From Voacanga thouarsii (taxonomy: Eukaryota; Streptophyta; Magnoliopsida; Gentianales; Apocynaceae), in the NCBI GenBank assembly GCA_026120185.1, contig JANUWF010001218.1, forward strand, positions 3,906,001 through 3,970,000: 64,000 nucleotides of DNA, given 5' to 3'. A program made the translations under genes and the position numbers. Positions 37,480 through 48,776 of the stretch are shown piece by piece. Under the pieces are notes generated by a model. The model had not been told where the DNA came from. It did not search any database and worked only from the letters and a program-made list of their open reading frames with translations. How positions within the stretch are numbered: the first letter of the stretch is position 1; every line of letters starts with the position of its first letter.

Positions 37480-38942
37480 GGCAACTATTCAAGACACATT
37501 TGATTTTTGTATTTTAAAATTATTTTTATTATATGAACTAATATTATATTAGCTTTAATAAAGTTTTGCTTTTTAATTTTATTATTTTTTTTTGTTTTGA
37601 GTTAACATAACTAAAATATAAACTTTATTATTAATTTATTAAATTCTATTACTTATTGTATTCTTTGTGTTCATCAAGTATTCAAGTTAATAATATATCT
37701 ATTGTTAAATTGATTAATATAATTTTTTTCTGCATTAAAAATATATTTATATTATAATTTTGTTTTCTTTTTATAGGATATTCGCAAAATGGGGATAATT
37801 ATTTACTCCTATTCATACTTATCTAAAAATTTGCAAAACAAAATAATCTAAATCCTAGATCATTTCTTTCTCCAAAAAAAAAAAAAAAAGAAGGGGAGAC
37901 AAAAAAAATAAGTATTTTTTAATTTAAACTATTTCATAAATATTTTTTTAAATATATATATATATAATAATATAAAATTTTAAAAACAATAAATTATATA
38001 AATAAACTTATCTAACGTATTTTAAGTCAAATTATTTAAAAAATTAAAATATACTATTTAAAATATTAGAGAAATAAGAATAAATAAAATATACACATAC
38101 ATATATTATTATAAATATAAATATTTTTAAAATAAATTATTTTATAAATACGAATACATTTATTTTATGTACATGTTATTTTTTACGGGATAAAAATTGA
38201 AAAGAAAAAAAATAAAATTAAGTTGCCTAATTAATATATATATATATATGTACATATATACATATACATAATACATAATTACATATATATATACATATTT
38301 ATTATATATTTTAATAATTAATATATATAATATAATATATATAAAAATATTTTATACATACAATATATTTAAAAATATAAGTATTTTTAATATTTACTCA
38401 TTTATGATCTTAGATAAATTTATGATTTGAATTTGATTATTCCTTCTTACTAAGTATATGAACCATGAATTGTATTTTTATGATTTATTAATCAATCAGA
38501 TTAATGAATATCTTTTGAAATAACTGTTTAAGTAACAATCAATCTACCCTCTCACTCACAACCGATTAACTTCCCATATATCCATTAAATAATATTATTA
38601 TTAAATTTTTTTCAAGAGATTGAAAAAAATAAAGATATTTATAGAATTTTCTAATTTCTATGTATAATTTTTTATTTTCTTTAGTATCTTCTTTATTAGT
38701 TCTATCCCTTCTTTCCCTTCTGATAAATCGAAAACTCGTGTGAAAAAGAAAAAGAGATAATTTCTTTTTTTTTTCTTTTTTGAAATTAAAAAATAATAAT
38801 AGGCTGGAAATGAAAGTCTTTTTTTTATAGATTTTCTATTGCATTGTCACAACAAAAATATAGAATGCAAAAATTTTAAATTATCTAATTAATTACTAAT
38901 TATTACATATATAATATATATACTATATATAGTATATAGTGT

Positions 38943-38984
<42 letters not shown>

Positions 38985-39024
38985 TAAATATATAATTACA
39001 AACAATATATATTATGAAGACTGT
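37480..39024. other. AT-rich intergenic DNA with long TA microsatellite
   Basis: No gene seen. The (AT)n run at 38945-38983 has about 19 units, and 38230-38400 is rich in TATATATA/ACATATAT phrases. These may be the AT-rich interior of the GC-ended MITE at 39025. Confidence 0.5.
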
Positions 39025-39200
39025 TCAGGGCCGGGTGAACCGAGGGCGGGTCGAGAATCATGCGATCCCCATCCCCGGTCCGGCCTCGCTTGGTGGGCTG
39101 AGCAATAAAACCCGTCCCCGACCTTGTCCCCCTTTAAATGCGGGTCCAGGAATAAAATTCGTCCCCCCTTAAATCAGGGAATCTCCAACTGACCGAGTTG
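39025..39200. mobile_element. GC-rich end of the same hAT-type MITE family
   Basis: CAGGGCCGGGTGAACCGAGG and the CCCCATCCCCGGTCCGGCC, GTCCCCGACCTTGTCCCC blocks resemble the GC-rich left arm of the element at 56137-56895 (CCGGCCCGACCCGGTGGGG, CCTCGTCCCGGCCCG). Next to it is a long TA microsatellite, as in that element. Termini are degraded. Confidence 0.5.
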
Positions 39201-40610
39201 AGCCCCGCTTTATTCCGTGGAATTGCCATATCCCTAATTGGACAAACTAGGTTGCCATTCGCCCTTTGCTTGCTTCATGATTTAAAAGTGACATGGGCAA
39301 CACAAGAAAGGCATACAGCAACGGTAGAACCAAAATGCCCAAGATCTAGCTCCCATTACATAAATTCCCTCATCTATACAAAACGCAAAGGGAACCAAGA
39401 AGTAAGCGCTTTGCTGACAGCCATGCGTCTTAGTTCTTACCTTTATGTCCATACTAATATGCTAGGAGTTTCTCTTATGAATCCAACAAAGATTGATCAG
39501 ATTTTAATCCTTTTGAACTGTAAAATGCGAACATTGAATACCCAAATGACAAAGAACAGAGAGAAGGGCATGAACTCTGGAGGCCTATGGTCTACCCATA
39601 GCTTCTCGTCAGCAGACACTTGGAAACTTACAGGACCATGGAAGGAAAATTAGTAAAGCAGAGAAAGGTTTTGCACATTTGTGAACCAAAATTCGGTATA
39701 AATCGTGAGATATTTCAAATACAGATAAAAATTCAACCTTTTCATTTCTAGATTTCCAATTTTCACTACACCACCCAATTACATAAAATTTTGCAGAAAC
39801 ATAACAAATTCAAGTTAGAACCATTTAATTAAATGCCCCAATACTCCACCAAAAAAAAAAAAAAAAACGGAGACAAACACTCTTCACTGCACATTTTAAG
39901 TTATGAAACTCAGCCATATTACCTTCTTTTCTTTTTCTTTTTTTTTGGTTGAATTTTACAAGATTATGGTACATCAACTAGAAAATCAATAATCCATCCC
40001 TATAACAGCTATTTAGAGTGAATGGTGAGAGGAGGAATCCGGATGAATAAGCCAATAAGGAAACTGATGGAACCGTGAGGAAGAAGCAGAAGAGAAGCTT
40101 AGTTTTGATTGGGAATCCGTATCTTACCTCTCCGCTGAGTTTTCTGCAAAATTGTTTTAGAAGATTCTTTTAGAACGAAAAAGCAGTTTGGATTGCAATT
40201 CTTCATCCCAAAACTCACCTTATTATCAACTGCACCAATTCCATAACATCAACCACGGAAAGATGGAGGGCAACATTTGAAGCAGCTAGGAGAGAAAGAA
40301 GGTGATAGGAAGAGAGGCCACAGGGTGAAGAGAGAAAGTAGGCGGGAAGTTAAAACGGGAAGTCACGGCAGCAGCTCTGATATATGCAATATGGAGAAGA
40401 GGGAGAGGAAATGACGAAGAGAGAGGCTTGGCTGGGCTGACATTTTGGGCTCTACTCCAACACGTTCATTGACTATATCCCTTTTTATTGGGAAGCGATA
40501 ATTTTTACTTGGGCTGACATTTTGGGCTCTACTCCAATATTTTTAGCGGTGCGGGCCTTTTCTTTAGAGGGTAGACTTGGGGCCCGCAACGAAACAATTC
40601 TTTCAAATTT
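39201..40610. other. possible transcribed non-coding region, unassigned
   Basis: Less AT-rich than its flanks. On the minus strand a pyrimidine-rich leader (40400-40250) is followed by a good donor (AATAAG|GTGAG near 40217), then an acceptor (TTTTGCAG near 40143) and another donor (GAG|GTAAGA near 40125), which looks like spliced 5' UTR. No coding exon follows. The plus-strand frame 39198-39653 has no known motif. An insertion of the nearby repeats may have cut off a former gene. Confidence 0.3.
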
Positions 40611-40615
40611 GAATG

Positions 40616-40972
40616 TGTTATAAAATTAGGGTAGTGTTAGAATAAAATCTACACACTACACACTAAGAAAATTCTAACTATTCTTTGCACAAGAATTTCT
40701 CTTCAAACTTCTCTCTTTCTTTCTCTCACAATTCTTTCTCTAATCTTTCTTTCACTAATCTTTCTTTCACAAAATGATGGTGTATTACAAGCTTAGAGAA
40801 TAGCTCTATTTATAGAGCTCTAATTAGTGAAATACATCATGGCATACATCATCTTCAATTAATGGTGTCTCCACTAAATGGTGGACATCCATAAAAATCT
40901 TCTAATAATTCACATAAATCCATAATTAGTGGAGCCTCCACTAATTAATGGAGATTCCAATAATTCATAACA
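40616..40972 (-). repeat. 3' LTR of the Copia element
   Basis: 357 bp; minus-strand terminal bases TG...CA (TGTTATGAATTATTGG to TTTTATAACA). Contains the core promoter CTATAAATAGAGC and a palindrome around GGAGGCTCCACTAATT. Same sequence as the right-hand LTR as far as I can compare. Confidence 0.93.
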
Positions 40973-41095
40973 CTCCCCCTTGGATGTCCATCCATACATA
41001 AAGAATATGCCTCGTTAAAACCTTACTAGATAAAAACCCAGTGGGAAAAAAATCTAGTGAAGGAAAAAGAGTACACTATTCTATATGTCTGTTTA

Positions 41096-42924
41096 TTACT
41101 CCCCCTGATGAGATGATTCCTTTAAATCTTTAAACCGACGCATACCGATTTTATATCTCAACTTCTCAAATGTTGAAGTCGGTAAAGTCTTCGTGAAAAT
41201 ATCTGCGAGGTTATCACATGACCGAATTTGTAGCACATCAATTTCACCTTTCTTCTGGAGTTCATGAGTAAAGAAGAATTTTGGTGAAATATGTTTTGTC
41301 CGATCTCCTTTAATATATCCTCCTCGTAATTGAGCTATGCAAGCTGCATTGTCTTTATAAAGAGGAGTTGGAATACCTTTGATTGATGATAATCCACAAC
41401 TTTCTCGGATATAATGAATCATGGATCTTAGCCATACACATTCTCGACTTGCTTCATGAATGGTTATAATTTCAGCATGATTTGAAGAAGTAGTCGCTAT
41501 AGATTGTTTCGTAGAACGCCATGATATAGCAAAGATTTCCACATGTAAATATATAGCCCGTTTGAGAACGTGCTTTATGTGGATCAGATAAATAACCAAA
41601 GATCCGCATAACCTATCAATGTTGGACTGTTTTTATTTGAATAAAATAATCCGAGATCAATTGTACCTTGGAGATATCGAAGGACTTGTTTAATTCCATT
41701 CCAATGTCGTCGTGTTGGTGAAGAACTAAATCTTGCTAATAAATTGACAAAGAAAAGCAATATCAGGTCGTGTATTATTAGCAAGATACATCAATGCACC
41801 AATTGCACTGAGATATGGTACTTCAGGACCAAGGAGTTCTTCATTATTTTCTTGAGGTCGGAAAGGATCTTTATCCACATTTAATGATCGCACGATCATT
41901 GGAATACTCAATGGATGTGCTTTGTCCATGTAAAATATTTTTAGCACTTTTGTTGTATATGTTGATTGATGAATAAATGTTCCACTCTCCAAATGTTCAA
42001 TTTGTAAACCAAGGCAAAATTTGGTTTTACCAAAATTCTTGATTTCGAATTCTCTTTTTAAATAATCAATTGTTTCTTGGAGCTCTTCAGGAGTTCCAAT
42101 AAGATTAATATCATCAACATATATAGCTAATATCACAAATTGAGAACCAGATTTCTTAATAAAAACGCATGGACATACCTGGTCAGTTTTAAATCCCGCT
42201 TTCAATAAATATTCACTAAGACGTGTGAACCACATGCGCCCGCATTGCTTCAGTGCCATATAATGATTTCTCGCAACTTGATGGAGTAATTTTCACGAGG
42301 ATAATGTTTATATGCTTCGTGCATATGAAATCCTTCGGGGATTTTCATGTAAACATCATTTTCTAAATTTCCATACAAGTAAGCAGTGACAACATCTAAT
42401 AGGCGCATATCTATCTTTTCATGTACTGCCAAACTGATAAGATATCGGAGTGTAATAGCATCAATAACAGGAGAATAAGTTTTATCATAATTAATACCTG
42501 GTCTTTGTGAAAAACCTTGGGCTACTAATCGCGCTTTATATCGAACGATTTCACTCTTTTCATTGCGCTTTCGCACAAATATCCATTTGTAGCCAACAGG
42601 TTTTACACCTTCCGGTATTCGGACCGCAGGTCCGAAGACTTCACGTTTTGTTACTGCATTTAACTCCGATTGAATCGCATCTTTCCATTGCAGCCAATCT
42701 TTTCTATGCCGACATTCATCAACTGATATTGGTTCAGGATCATCATTATCCTGTGTAACATCAAGAGATATATTGTATGCAAATATATCATCAATAACAG
42801 CTTCTATCCGATTCCAACTTCTACCGTAAGTGGTATAATTGATAGAAATTTCAAGTGTTACTTTCATCAACTTCCGGTTCTTTGTCATCAGCTCTCTCTT
42901 GGTCTTTATCATTCTTTTCTTCAA
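41096..42924 (-). pseudogene. Copia reverse transcriptase and RNase H, frameshifted
   Basis: RT begins in the frame 42924-42250 (PVGYKWIFVRKRNEKSEIVR, then YKARLVAQGFSQRPGINY) and continues in a different frame at 42259-41726. There the catalytic YVDD box is intact (VILAIYVDDINLIG) and PDIAFLCQFISK follows. Another shift leads to 41784-41584 (RRHWNGIKQVLRYLQGT). RNase H occupies 41599-41096 (SRSTKQ-like WRSTKQSIATTSSNHAEII, DNAACIAQ, TKHISPKFF). At least three frame changes break what should be one polyprotein. Confidence 0.88.
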
Positions 42925-44615
42925 TATGATCTTCTCGGATCATTTAATCCTCTTTTCTTTCGAGGATTTTTATCTTTAGAACCAAGAGGTCGGCCACGCT
43001 TCCGGCGTGTTTTTGACTCAAGCAGCCTATAGGTATAATATTTTGTTCTCACTGGAATTTCAATTCGAATAGGAGCATTTATAGCTGGAATATGCGATTT
43101 TGTAACTCTTCTCGGAGTCAACAAAAGCGTCTCGGCATTTGATTTGCAATGCTTTGCAAATGAATTATCTTTTGAACTTCAAGTTCACATGCGCTTGTGC
43201 GCGGATCAAGATAATTTAATGATGTTGTCCAAGCAAGATCCTTTTTATGTCGTTTTGGTTCTCCTCCTAATTTAGGGAATAATGATTCATCAAAATGACA
43301 ATCAAGCAAATCTTGCCGTGAATACATCTCCTATCGTGGGTTCAACATACCCGATAATAGAGGGAGAATCATATCCAACGTATATCCCCTTTCTTCTTTG
43401 AGGACCCATCTTTGTACGTTGGTTTGGTACAATTGGAATATATACAAGACACCCAAAAATTCTTAAATGAGCAATATTTGGTTCTCGACCCAAAAGCCAA
43501 TTGCAAAGGAGAGAATTTATGATAACTAGCCGGTCTTATACGTACAAGTGTTGCAAAGCATGTAGAATAGCATGTCCCTGTGCAGATGTTGGGAGATTTG
43601 TTTTCATTAATAATGGTCTAGCAATTAATTGTAATCGTTTAATTAAAGATTCAAGAAGACCATTCTGTGTGTGAACATGAGCTACAGGATGTTCAACATT
43701 AATCTCAATTGACATGCAATATGCATCAAAAGCATGTGATGAAAATTCACCAAAGATTATCCAAACGGATATTTTTAATGTGATGGTCCGGAAATTGTGC
43801 TCGTAATTTAATTATTTGAGCAAGTAATCTCGCAAACGCCAGAGTTGCGAGTAGATAATAAACATACATGTGACCATCGAGATGATGCATCAATTAAGAC
43901 CATAAAATATTTGAACGGTCCACATGGTGGATCAATAGGTCCACAAATATCTCCGTGAATCCGTTCGAGAAATGTAGGACTTTCAGCTTCATACTTTTAC
44001 CGGTGATGGTTTAACAATTAATTTTCCTAGGGAACATGCAAGACATGCGAATTTTTCTCGATGTTAATATCCTTTTATTTTTTAAAGGATGACCATGTGT
44101 ATTCTCAATGATTCTTCTCATCATGGTAGATCCCGATGACCCAACCGGTCATGCCAAATGCTAAAAGTAATAGGATCAGTAAACTTCGGTTTACTAGATG
44201 ATGAATTTCAATTGTACGTATTTTTACAAAATATAGACCAAGTAGAAAAAGACGGCAGCTTTTCTAATACCGATTTCTTACCCAAATGCATTTGAGTAAT
44301 AAAAAGATGCTCAATCCCATTTTCCTCATTTGTTTCAACATGATACCCATTTCTCGTGATATCTTTAAAACTCAATAAATTTCTTCCGGATTTTGAGGAA
44401 AATAGTGCCTTATCAATAATAATTGTTGTTCCTTTAGGCAACAATATACTAGCTCTTCCTGAGCCCTCAATTACATTTGCACTACCGTTTATCGTATAAA
44501 TATTTATTTCTCCCATTTTGAGATCGTAAAAATATTTCTCATTTTTTAGTATGGTGTGTGTAGTTCCACTATCAATAATGCATATATCATCATTAACAAC
44601 AGACCATCCGAACAC
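42921..44615 (-). pseudogene. Copia protease and integrase, frameshifted
   Basis: The protease frame 44615-44208 has the active-site IDSGTTHTI. The integrase core between 44200 and 43500 is broken into short pieces. Its C-terminal part is readable at 43493-43302 (PNIAHLRIFGCLVYIP, GIYVGYDSPSIIGYVEP) and 43327-43118 (DCHFDESLFPKLGG) in different frames, followed by the RT-proximal linker at 43124-42921. Confidence 0.8.
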
Positions 44616-44699
44616 AAATATATATATGTAAACGTAAATATTATTAGAATAGAATGAAAATGAAAATACAAAAATATCGTGGTGAGGCTTTAGTTCTTT

Positions 44700-45768
44700 T
44701 GGACACCGCCATCACCAATTAAATGGTCTATCCTACCGTCTGGGTGTTCAAAAAATCCGATACATCCATATGGGTAATATTGATATTAAGATCTTCGAGA
44801 TCACTATCGTCATCCTCAACATTATTTATTGGATGTTGAGAAAAATTTGCTTCCACATTTTTATTTTTTAATGAAGCTTGATACAATTCAACTAAATGCT
44901 TAGCCGTACTGACGCTTTCGTGACCAATGACCTTTCATGCCACATCTATAACATATATCCTCATGCTTTTCTTCAATTTCTTTTTCTTTTCCCTTTTGAT
45001 CTTTTATGTTCCACTTCAGTGGCCAGTATTTCTCACGCTTTGATTATAATTGTGATAAGGGAAATATCGAGCGTGACTACGACCATAACCACGACCACGG
45101 CCACGGCCACGGCCACGACCACGACTATAACGATGGCTTCTCGCTGGAGCCAACAAGCATTCACTTCGGGAGTGTCTGTAGAGCCGCTTGGTCCGGCTTC
45201 ATGATTTCTCAATAATAACTCATTATTTTTCTCTCGCAATGAGGAGGGCAGTAATTAAATCAGTAAATTTTGTATACCCCTTTTCTCGATATTGTTGCCG
45301 CAGGACAATATTCGAGGCATGAAAGGTGGAGAATGTCTTCTCCAACATATCTTCATCAGCTCACTTTTTCTCCGCATAATTTTAATTGAGATGTAATTTT
45401 ATACATTGCGGAGCTATATTCATTCACGGTTTTAAAATCTTGCAACCTCGAGTGCAACCATTCATACCGTGCAAGAGGTAGTACGACCATCTTCGGTGGT
45501 CAAATCTTTCTTTTAAATTTACCCATAGGCCATATGGATCTTTTTCGGTAAGATATTCCATTTTCAAATTTTCATCGAGATGACGACGAATAAAAATCAA
45601 AGCTTTAGCCTTGTGTTGTGCGGATGCACTATTATTTGCTTGAATAGTTTCACTAAGGCCTTCAGCATTTAGATGCATTTCCGCATCGAGAACCCATGAC
45701 ATATAATTTGTTCCGTAAATATCAAGGGCTACAAATTCGAGTTTTGCGATGTTAGCCATAGAGATCAA
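44700..45768 (-). pseudogene. Copia gag with several frameshifts
   Basis: Starts MISMANIAKLEFVALDIYG at 45768, then MSWVLDAEMHLNAEGLSETI, typical Copia gag. The frame breaks near 45490 (after RFDH) and returns in another frame as LARYEWLHSRLQDFK. It breaks again near 45363 and near 45235. An Arg/Gly-rich stretch (45140-45070) precedes a zinc knuckle CYRCGMKGHW (about 44955) that loses frame before its last Cys. The plus-strand frames at 45006-45215 are shadows of the RG repeat. Confidence 0.85.
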
Positions 45769-45859
45769 TAAATGCGTACTGTCTTCTCGGCTTTGGTAAC
45801 GGCGAAACTCGTGCTTAATCTTCCGGCTTTTGTACCGGTAGAGACTCGTGTCGATAACG

Positions 45860-46216
45860 TGTTATAAAATTAGGGTAGTGTTAGAATAAAATCTACACAC
45901 TACACACTAAGAAAATTCTAACTATTCTTTGCACAAGAATTTCTCTTCAAACTTCTCTCTTTCTTTCTCTCACAATTCTTTCTCTAATCTTTCTTTCACT
46001 AATCTTTCTTTCACAAAATGATGGTGTATTACAAGCTTAGAGAATAGCTCTATTTATAGAGCTCTAATTAGTGAAATACATCATGGCATACATCATCTTC
46101 AATTAATGGTGTCTCCACTAAATGGTGGACATCCATAAAAATCTTCTAATAATTCACATAAATCCATAATTAGTGGAGCCTCCACTAATTAATGGAGATT
46201 CCAATAATTCATAACA
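45860..46216 (-). repeat. 5' LTR of the Copia element
   Basis: 357 bp, matching the left-hand LTR base for base by eye. The minus-strand sequence just inside is CGTTATCGACACGAGTCTC, at the expected primer-binding position. It is not the common initiator-Met site TGGTATCAGAGC; some plant Copia elements carry similar CGTTATC-type sites that pair with an internal part of a tRNA. Confidence 0.93.
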
Positions 46217-46221
46217 GAATG

Positions 46222-47786
46222 GGATTTGATTGTTGATTATAAGTAAATAAGTTTAATTAAAAAGGTTAAGAATAAAATTTATAGGATAATAATCTCTTAA
46301 ATGTGAAAGGTTAGCTGAGGAAGTTAAAGGAAAATTGTTTTCATTTTAAAAAAGTAAAGATTTATTCCATTTCTTAATATTTTAAAATAAAAATATAGAC
46401 ATTTAGTTCTGAAAAAAGAATAATACTTATCACTAAAATTTCTATAATTTTTAAAATCGTAGTAAAAATTAGTACAATATTTTAATCATTTAATAAAATA
46501 ATTATAGTAATATTTTGGTTCCTTCGGCTGTAGCTTGTCATTGGGGCAGTGGTTCCCATACAAGAGATCCAAATACGCGCAAGTTGTATACATAATTTGC
46601 ATAATTATTTAACTGTCTATATTAAAAAGAATTAAACTCTAATTATATGCTTAAAATAGATGTACTAATAATTTTTTTTTAAAGTAAAACAACATCATTT
46701 TATGACATAAATTTTTATATATAGAATAAAATTATATATATGTACATAAATTATCGCATAATTTGAAACTTCAAATTGCACAACCCTAAATTCCTCTAGA
46801 CAAGACAAGGCAGCTCGGACATTGTCTATTAAACTCATGCATTTAGCTATTACTTAGACTATTCAAGGTTCAGAGCAGATGATTACCTCCTCCATCCAAC
46901 CCTTTTAAGAAAATATGGATATATTTTTGTAGTCTCATGTTGCTGAGCACTTGTGGAAAGATTGCTTCTTTGTTTTTTCTCATCTGAAGAATTTGTTGAC
47001 ATTCTAAATGGAACTGAACCATATTCTGTCATTCAACCACACAACAAAAGGTACAGCAGAGAAGCTTTATAAACACCTAGAGCTCAATAAAGCTTCCGCT
47101 CTGCACGTTAATCACTGAATAAAAATTAAGCAAAGTGGGATGGTTTCTAAATGCAGGTATGCCTACTGTGTTTAACTTATAAAGGCTGCTCTTCTCCCTT
47201 CCTTGCTTCAGAAAATGGATTCTGAATTCTTTAATACACTCTCTCTAACCCTCTAGTGCCCTGCTGTCTAATAATTTAATATATATTCAACCTATATCAC
47301 TAAAAAAAAATACTATCTCTATTTTACAATATAAGTCATTTTAAACTTATATACACGAATTAAATGTTTATAAATTCTAGATAATTTTAAAACTAAACTT
47401 CTAAAAATATTTTTAATTAAGTCTTTGTCTACTTTGATAATTAAAGAGAATAAGGTCATAATTAGTGGAAAGAGAGAGATTGTAAGGAGGGATAGAGATG
47501 AAAATAATAAAAATTTGTAAAATAATTTATATTGTGAAAAAAACTTTTAAAGTTTAAAATGATTTTAAATTGTGAAATAAAAATAATATAATAATTAGTA
47601 TTATCCGGAATCCTCATGACTGATGACGGGGGAGGCGTGATTACCCAATGGAAAAATAACCACATTGAATAATTGTATTACTTATAAATAAAAATATACT
47701 TAATATTTATTTATTATATAATTTTCATTACATAAAATATAATAACTTAATACATATGTATAAAAATTTACCTCAAAAAATACATA
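46222..47786. other. intergenic, possible degraded MITE
   Basis: No gene seen. Around 47310-47590 the inverted phrases TTACAATATAAGTCATTTTAAA and TTTAAAATGATTTTAAATTGTG suggest a degraded Stowaway-like element. 46850-47260 is less AT-rich but carries no motif I recognise. Confidence 0.45.
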
Positions 47787-47801
47787 TAAAAATCTCCCTA
47801 T

Positions 47802-47882
47802 GGGGCCGCGCGAACGCCAATCCCCACAACCACAAATCATGCTGGCCGAGCACAAGCCACTCTACCACAAATTATGAGGTTA
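47802..47882 (-). pseudogene. broken tandem copies of the U1 snRNA 3' end
   Basis: Directly downstream of the U1 gene, two more pieces of its 3' region occur in the same orientation. 47880-47858 repeats the Sm-site segment CATAATTTGTGGT. 47842-47802 repeats Sm site plus last stem (CATGATTTGTGGT...GGCGTTCGCGCGGCCCC). The last stem is well kept while the parts between are scrambled. They look like remnants of a tandem U1 array. Confidence 0.75.
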
Positions 47883-47888
47883 AACTTT

Positions 47889-47900
47889 GACTTAGAGACT
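47889..47900 (-). terminator. candidate snRNA 3'-end box
   Basis: Just past the U1 3' end the minus strand reads CTAAGTCAAAGT, matching the plant 3'-box pattern AGTNNAA that directs 3'-end formation of Pol II snRNAs. Confidence 0.6.
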
Positions 47901-47904
47901 TGGG

Positions 47905-48064
47905 CAGGGGCCGCGCGAACGCAGGCCCCCATTACCACAAATTATGACGTTGACTCTCCCGCTTGGGGAGACCATAGGCAGGCACCCCTCCAAAGTGCAA
48001 TGGAGATCACCAGCCTAGGCCATGAGCCTTCTTGATCGCCCATTGACCCCGTCCAGGTAAGTAT
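47905..48064 (-). ncRNA. U1: U1 spliceosomal snRNA
   Basis: U1 pairs with the 5' splice site at the first step of spliceosome assembly. The minus strand from 48064 begins ATACTTACCTGGACGGGGTC, the invariant 5' end with the splice-site-pairing ACTTACCTG. It continues with loop I GATCAAGAAG (U1-70K site), loop II ATTGCACTT (U1A site), the Sm site CATAATTTGTGG, and a perfect GC-rich last stem (GGGGGCCTGCG...CGCGGCCCC). Length is about 160 nt, normal for plants. Every protein-binding element I can check is conserved, so it should be functional. The exact 3' end is uncertain by a few bases. Confidence 0.95.
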
Positions 48065-48087
48065 GTTTTAAGTTGCAACTTCGTCTT

Positions 48088-48138
48088 CCTTTATACATGC
48101 ATTTTCTGTTGCTTATTTCATACTTTTCCGATGTGGGA
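48088..48138 (-). promoter_or_regulatory. plant snRNA promoter: USE plus TATA box
   Basis: The upstream sequence element TCCCACATCG (minus strand, 48138-48129) is the exact plant consensus. The TATA box (TGTATAAAGG) begins 33 bp further on and lies about 30 bp from the U1 start. That longer spacing marks RNA polymerase II snRNA genes in plants; Pol III genes have it about 10 bp shorter. Confidence 0.9.
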
Positions 48139-48533
48139 AATTAACCCAGTTAATATGTCCAAAATTCCTAAAGGGTTCTGAAGTTCCTGCATCGGCAGCC
48201 CGATGTTTTGCTGCCTGCACTCATTCACAGAGCCACACTTTATTTATACAAATATAGAAAATAATTATACATATTATCAAGAAACGTTTGTTAATGCAGG
48301 AAATAACTGGAAAAAGTTTATTTAATCTGATGTTTCAGAATTCGTGTGTCAAAGGAAGGCTTTTATGTAGTCATATATAAATAAATATATTATTATAATT
48401 ATATTTTCTACATCTTTTTTTTCTATTAATGAAGAATTTTTTTTTTTTCTCATAAAATCTTATAAATGAAAACATATACAGCATAAATTATTTTAACTAA
48501 TTTTATCACAACTTAAAAACAAAAGAAACTAAA

Positions 48534-48690
48534 ATGATTGATAGACTTATACCATTAAACAAAAACAAAACAACTTTCACATGTACTTTGAACACTTTTG
48601 TATATCGTCGCATATCTTTTGGTCTTTATAATGGTTTGAAAAATTTTCAAAGTTGTATAATGTCTATTTTTAAAGTATTAGTGGGAGACA
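48534..48690 (+). pseudogene. Ty3/gypsy reverse transcriptase scrap
   Basis: The frame contains KTTFTCTLNTFVYRRISFGL and FQSCIMSIFK, matching the gypsy RT palm region (KTTFTCPxGTFAYRRMPFGLCNAPxTFQxCMMxIF). It is cut before the catalytic YxDD box. About 50 residues are recognisable and no other part of the element lies nearby. Confidence 0.75.
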
Positions 48691-48776
48691 TGAAACTACT
48701 AGCAGAAACAAGCAATTCAAAAAATCTCAATCTAGCTTTTCCTTTTGATGTTTTTTCCGAACTTGACATTGTTTAT

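Larger units (their letters stand above)
40616..46216 (-). mobile_element. complete Copia retrotransposon, recent insertion, coding region broken
   Basis: A 5601-bp Ty1/Copia element on the minus strand. It has two 357-bp LTRs, a perfect 5-bp target duplication GAATG (40611-40615 and 46217-46221), a polypurine tract AAGGGGGAG next to the 3' LTR (40973-40981), and gag, protease, integrase, RT and RNase H in Copia order. Compared by eye the LTRs are identical, which indicates a very recent insertion. The internal frame is nonetheless interrupted many times, so this copy cannot make its own proteins and was probably mobilised by a relative. Confidence 0.93.

Noticed and set aside
39198..39653. 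151-codon plus-strand open frame
   Set aside because: No recognisable motif, begins in the edge of a GC-rich MITE, and codon content looks random. The minus strand there looks more like an untranslated exon.
45006..45239. His/Gly/Asp- and Val-rich frames near 45.1 kb
   Set aside because: Antisense or off-frame readings of the Arg/Gly repeat of Copia gag.
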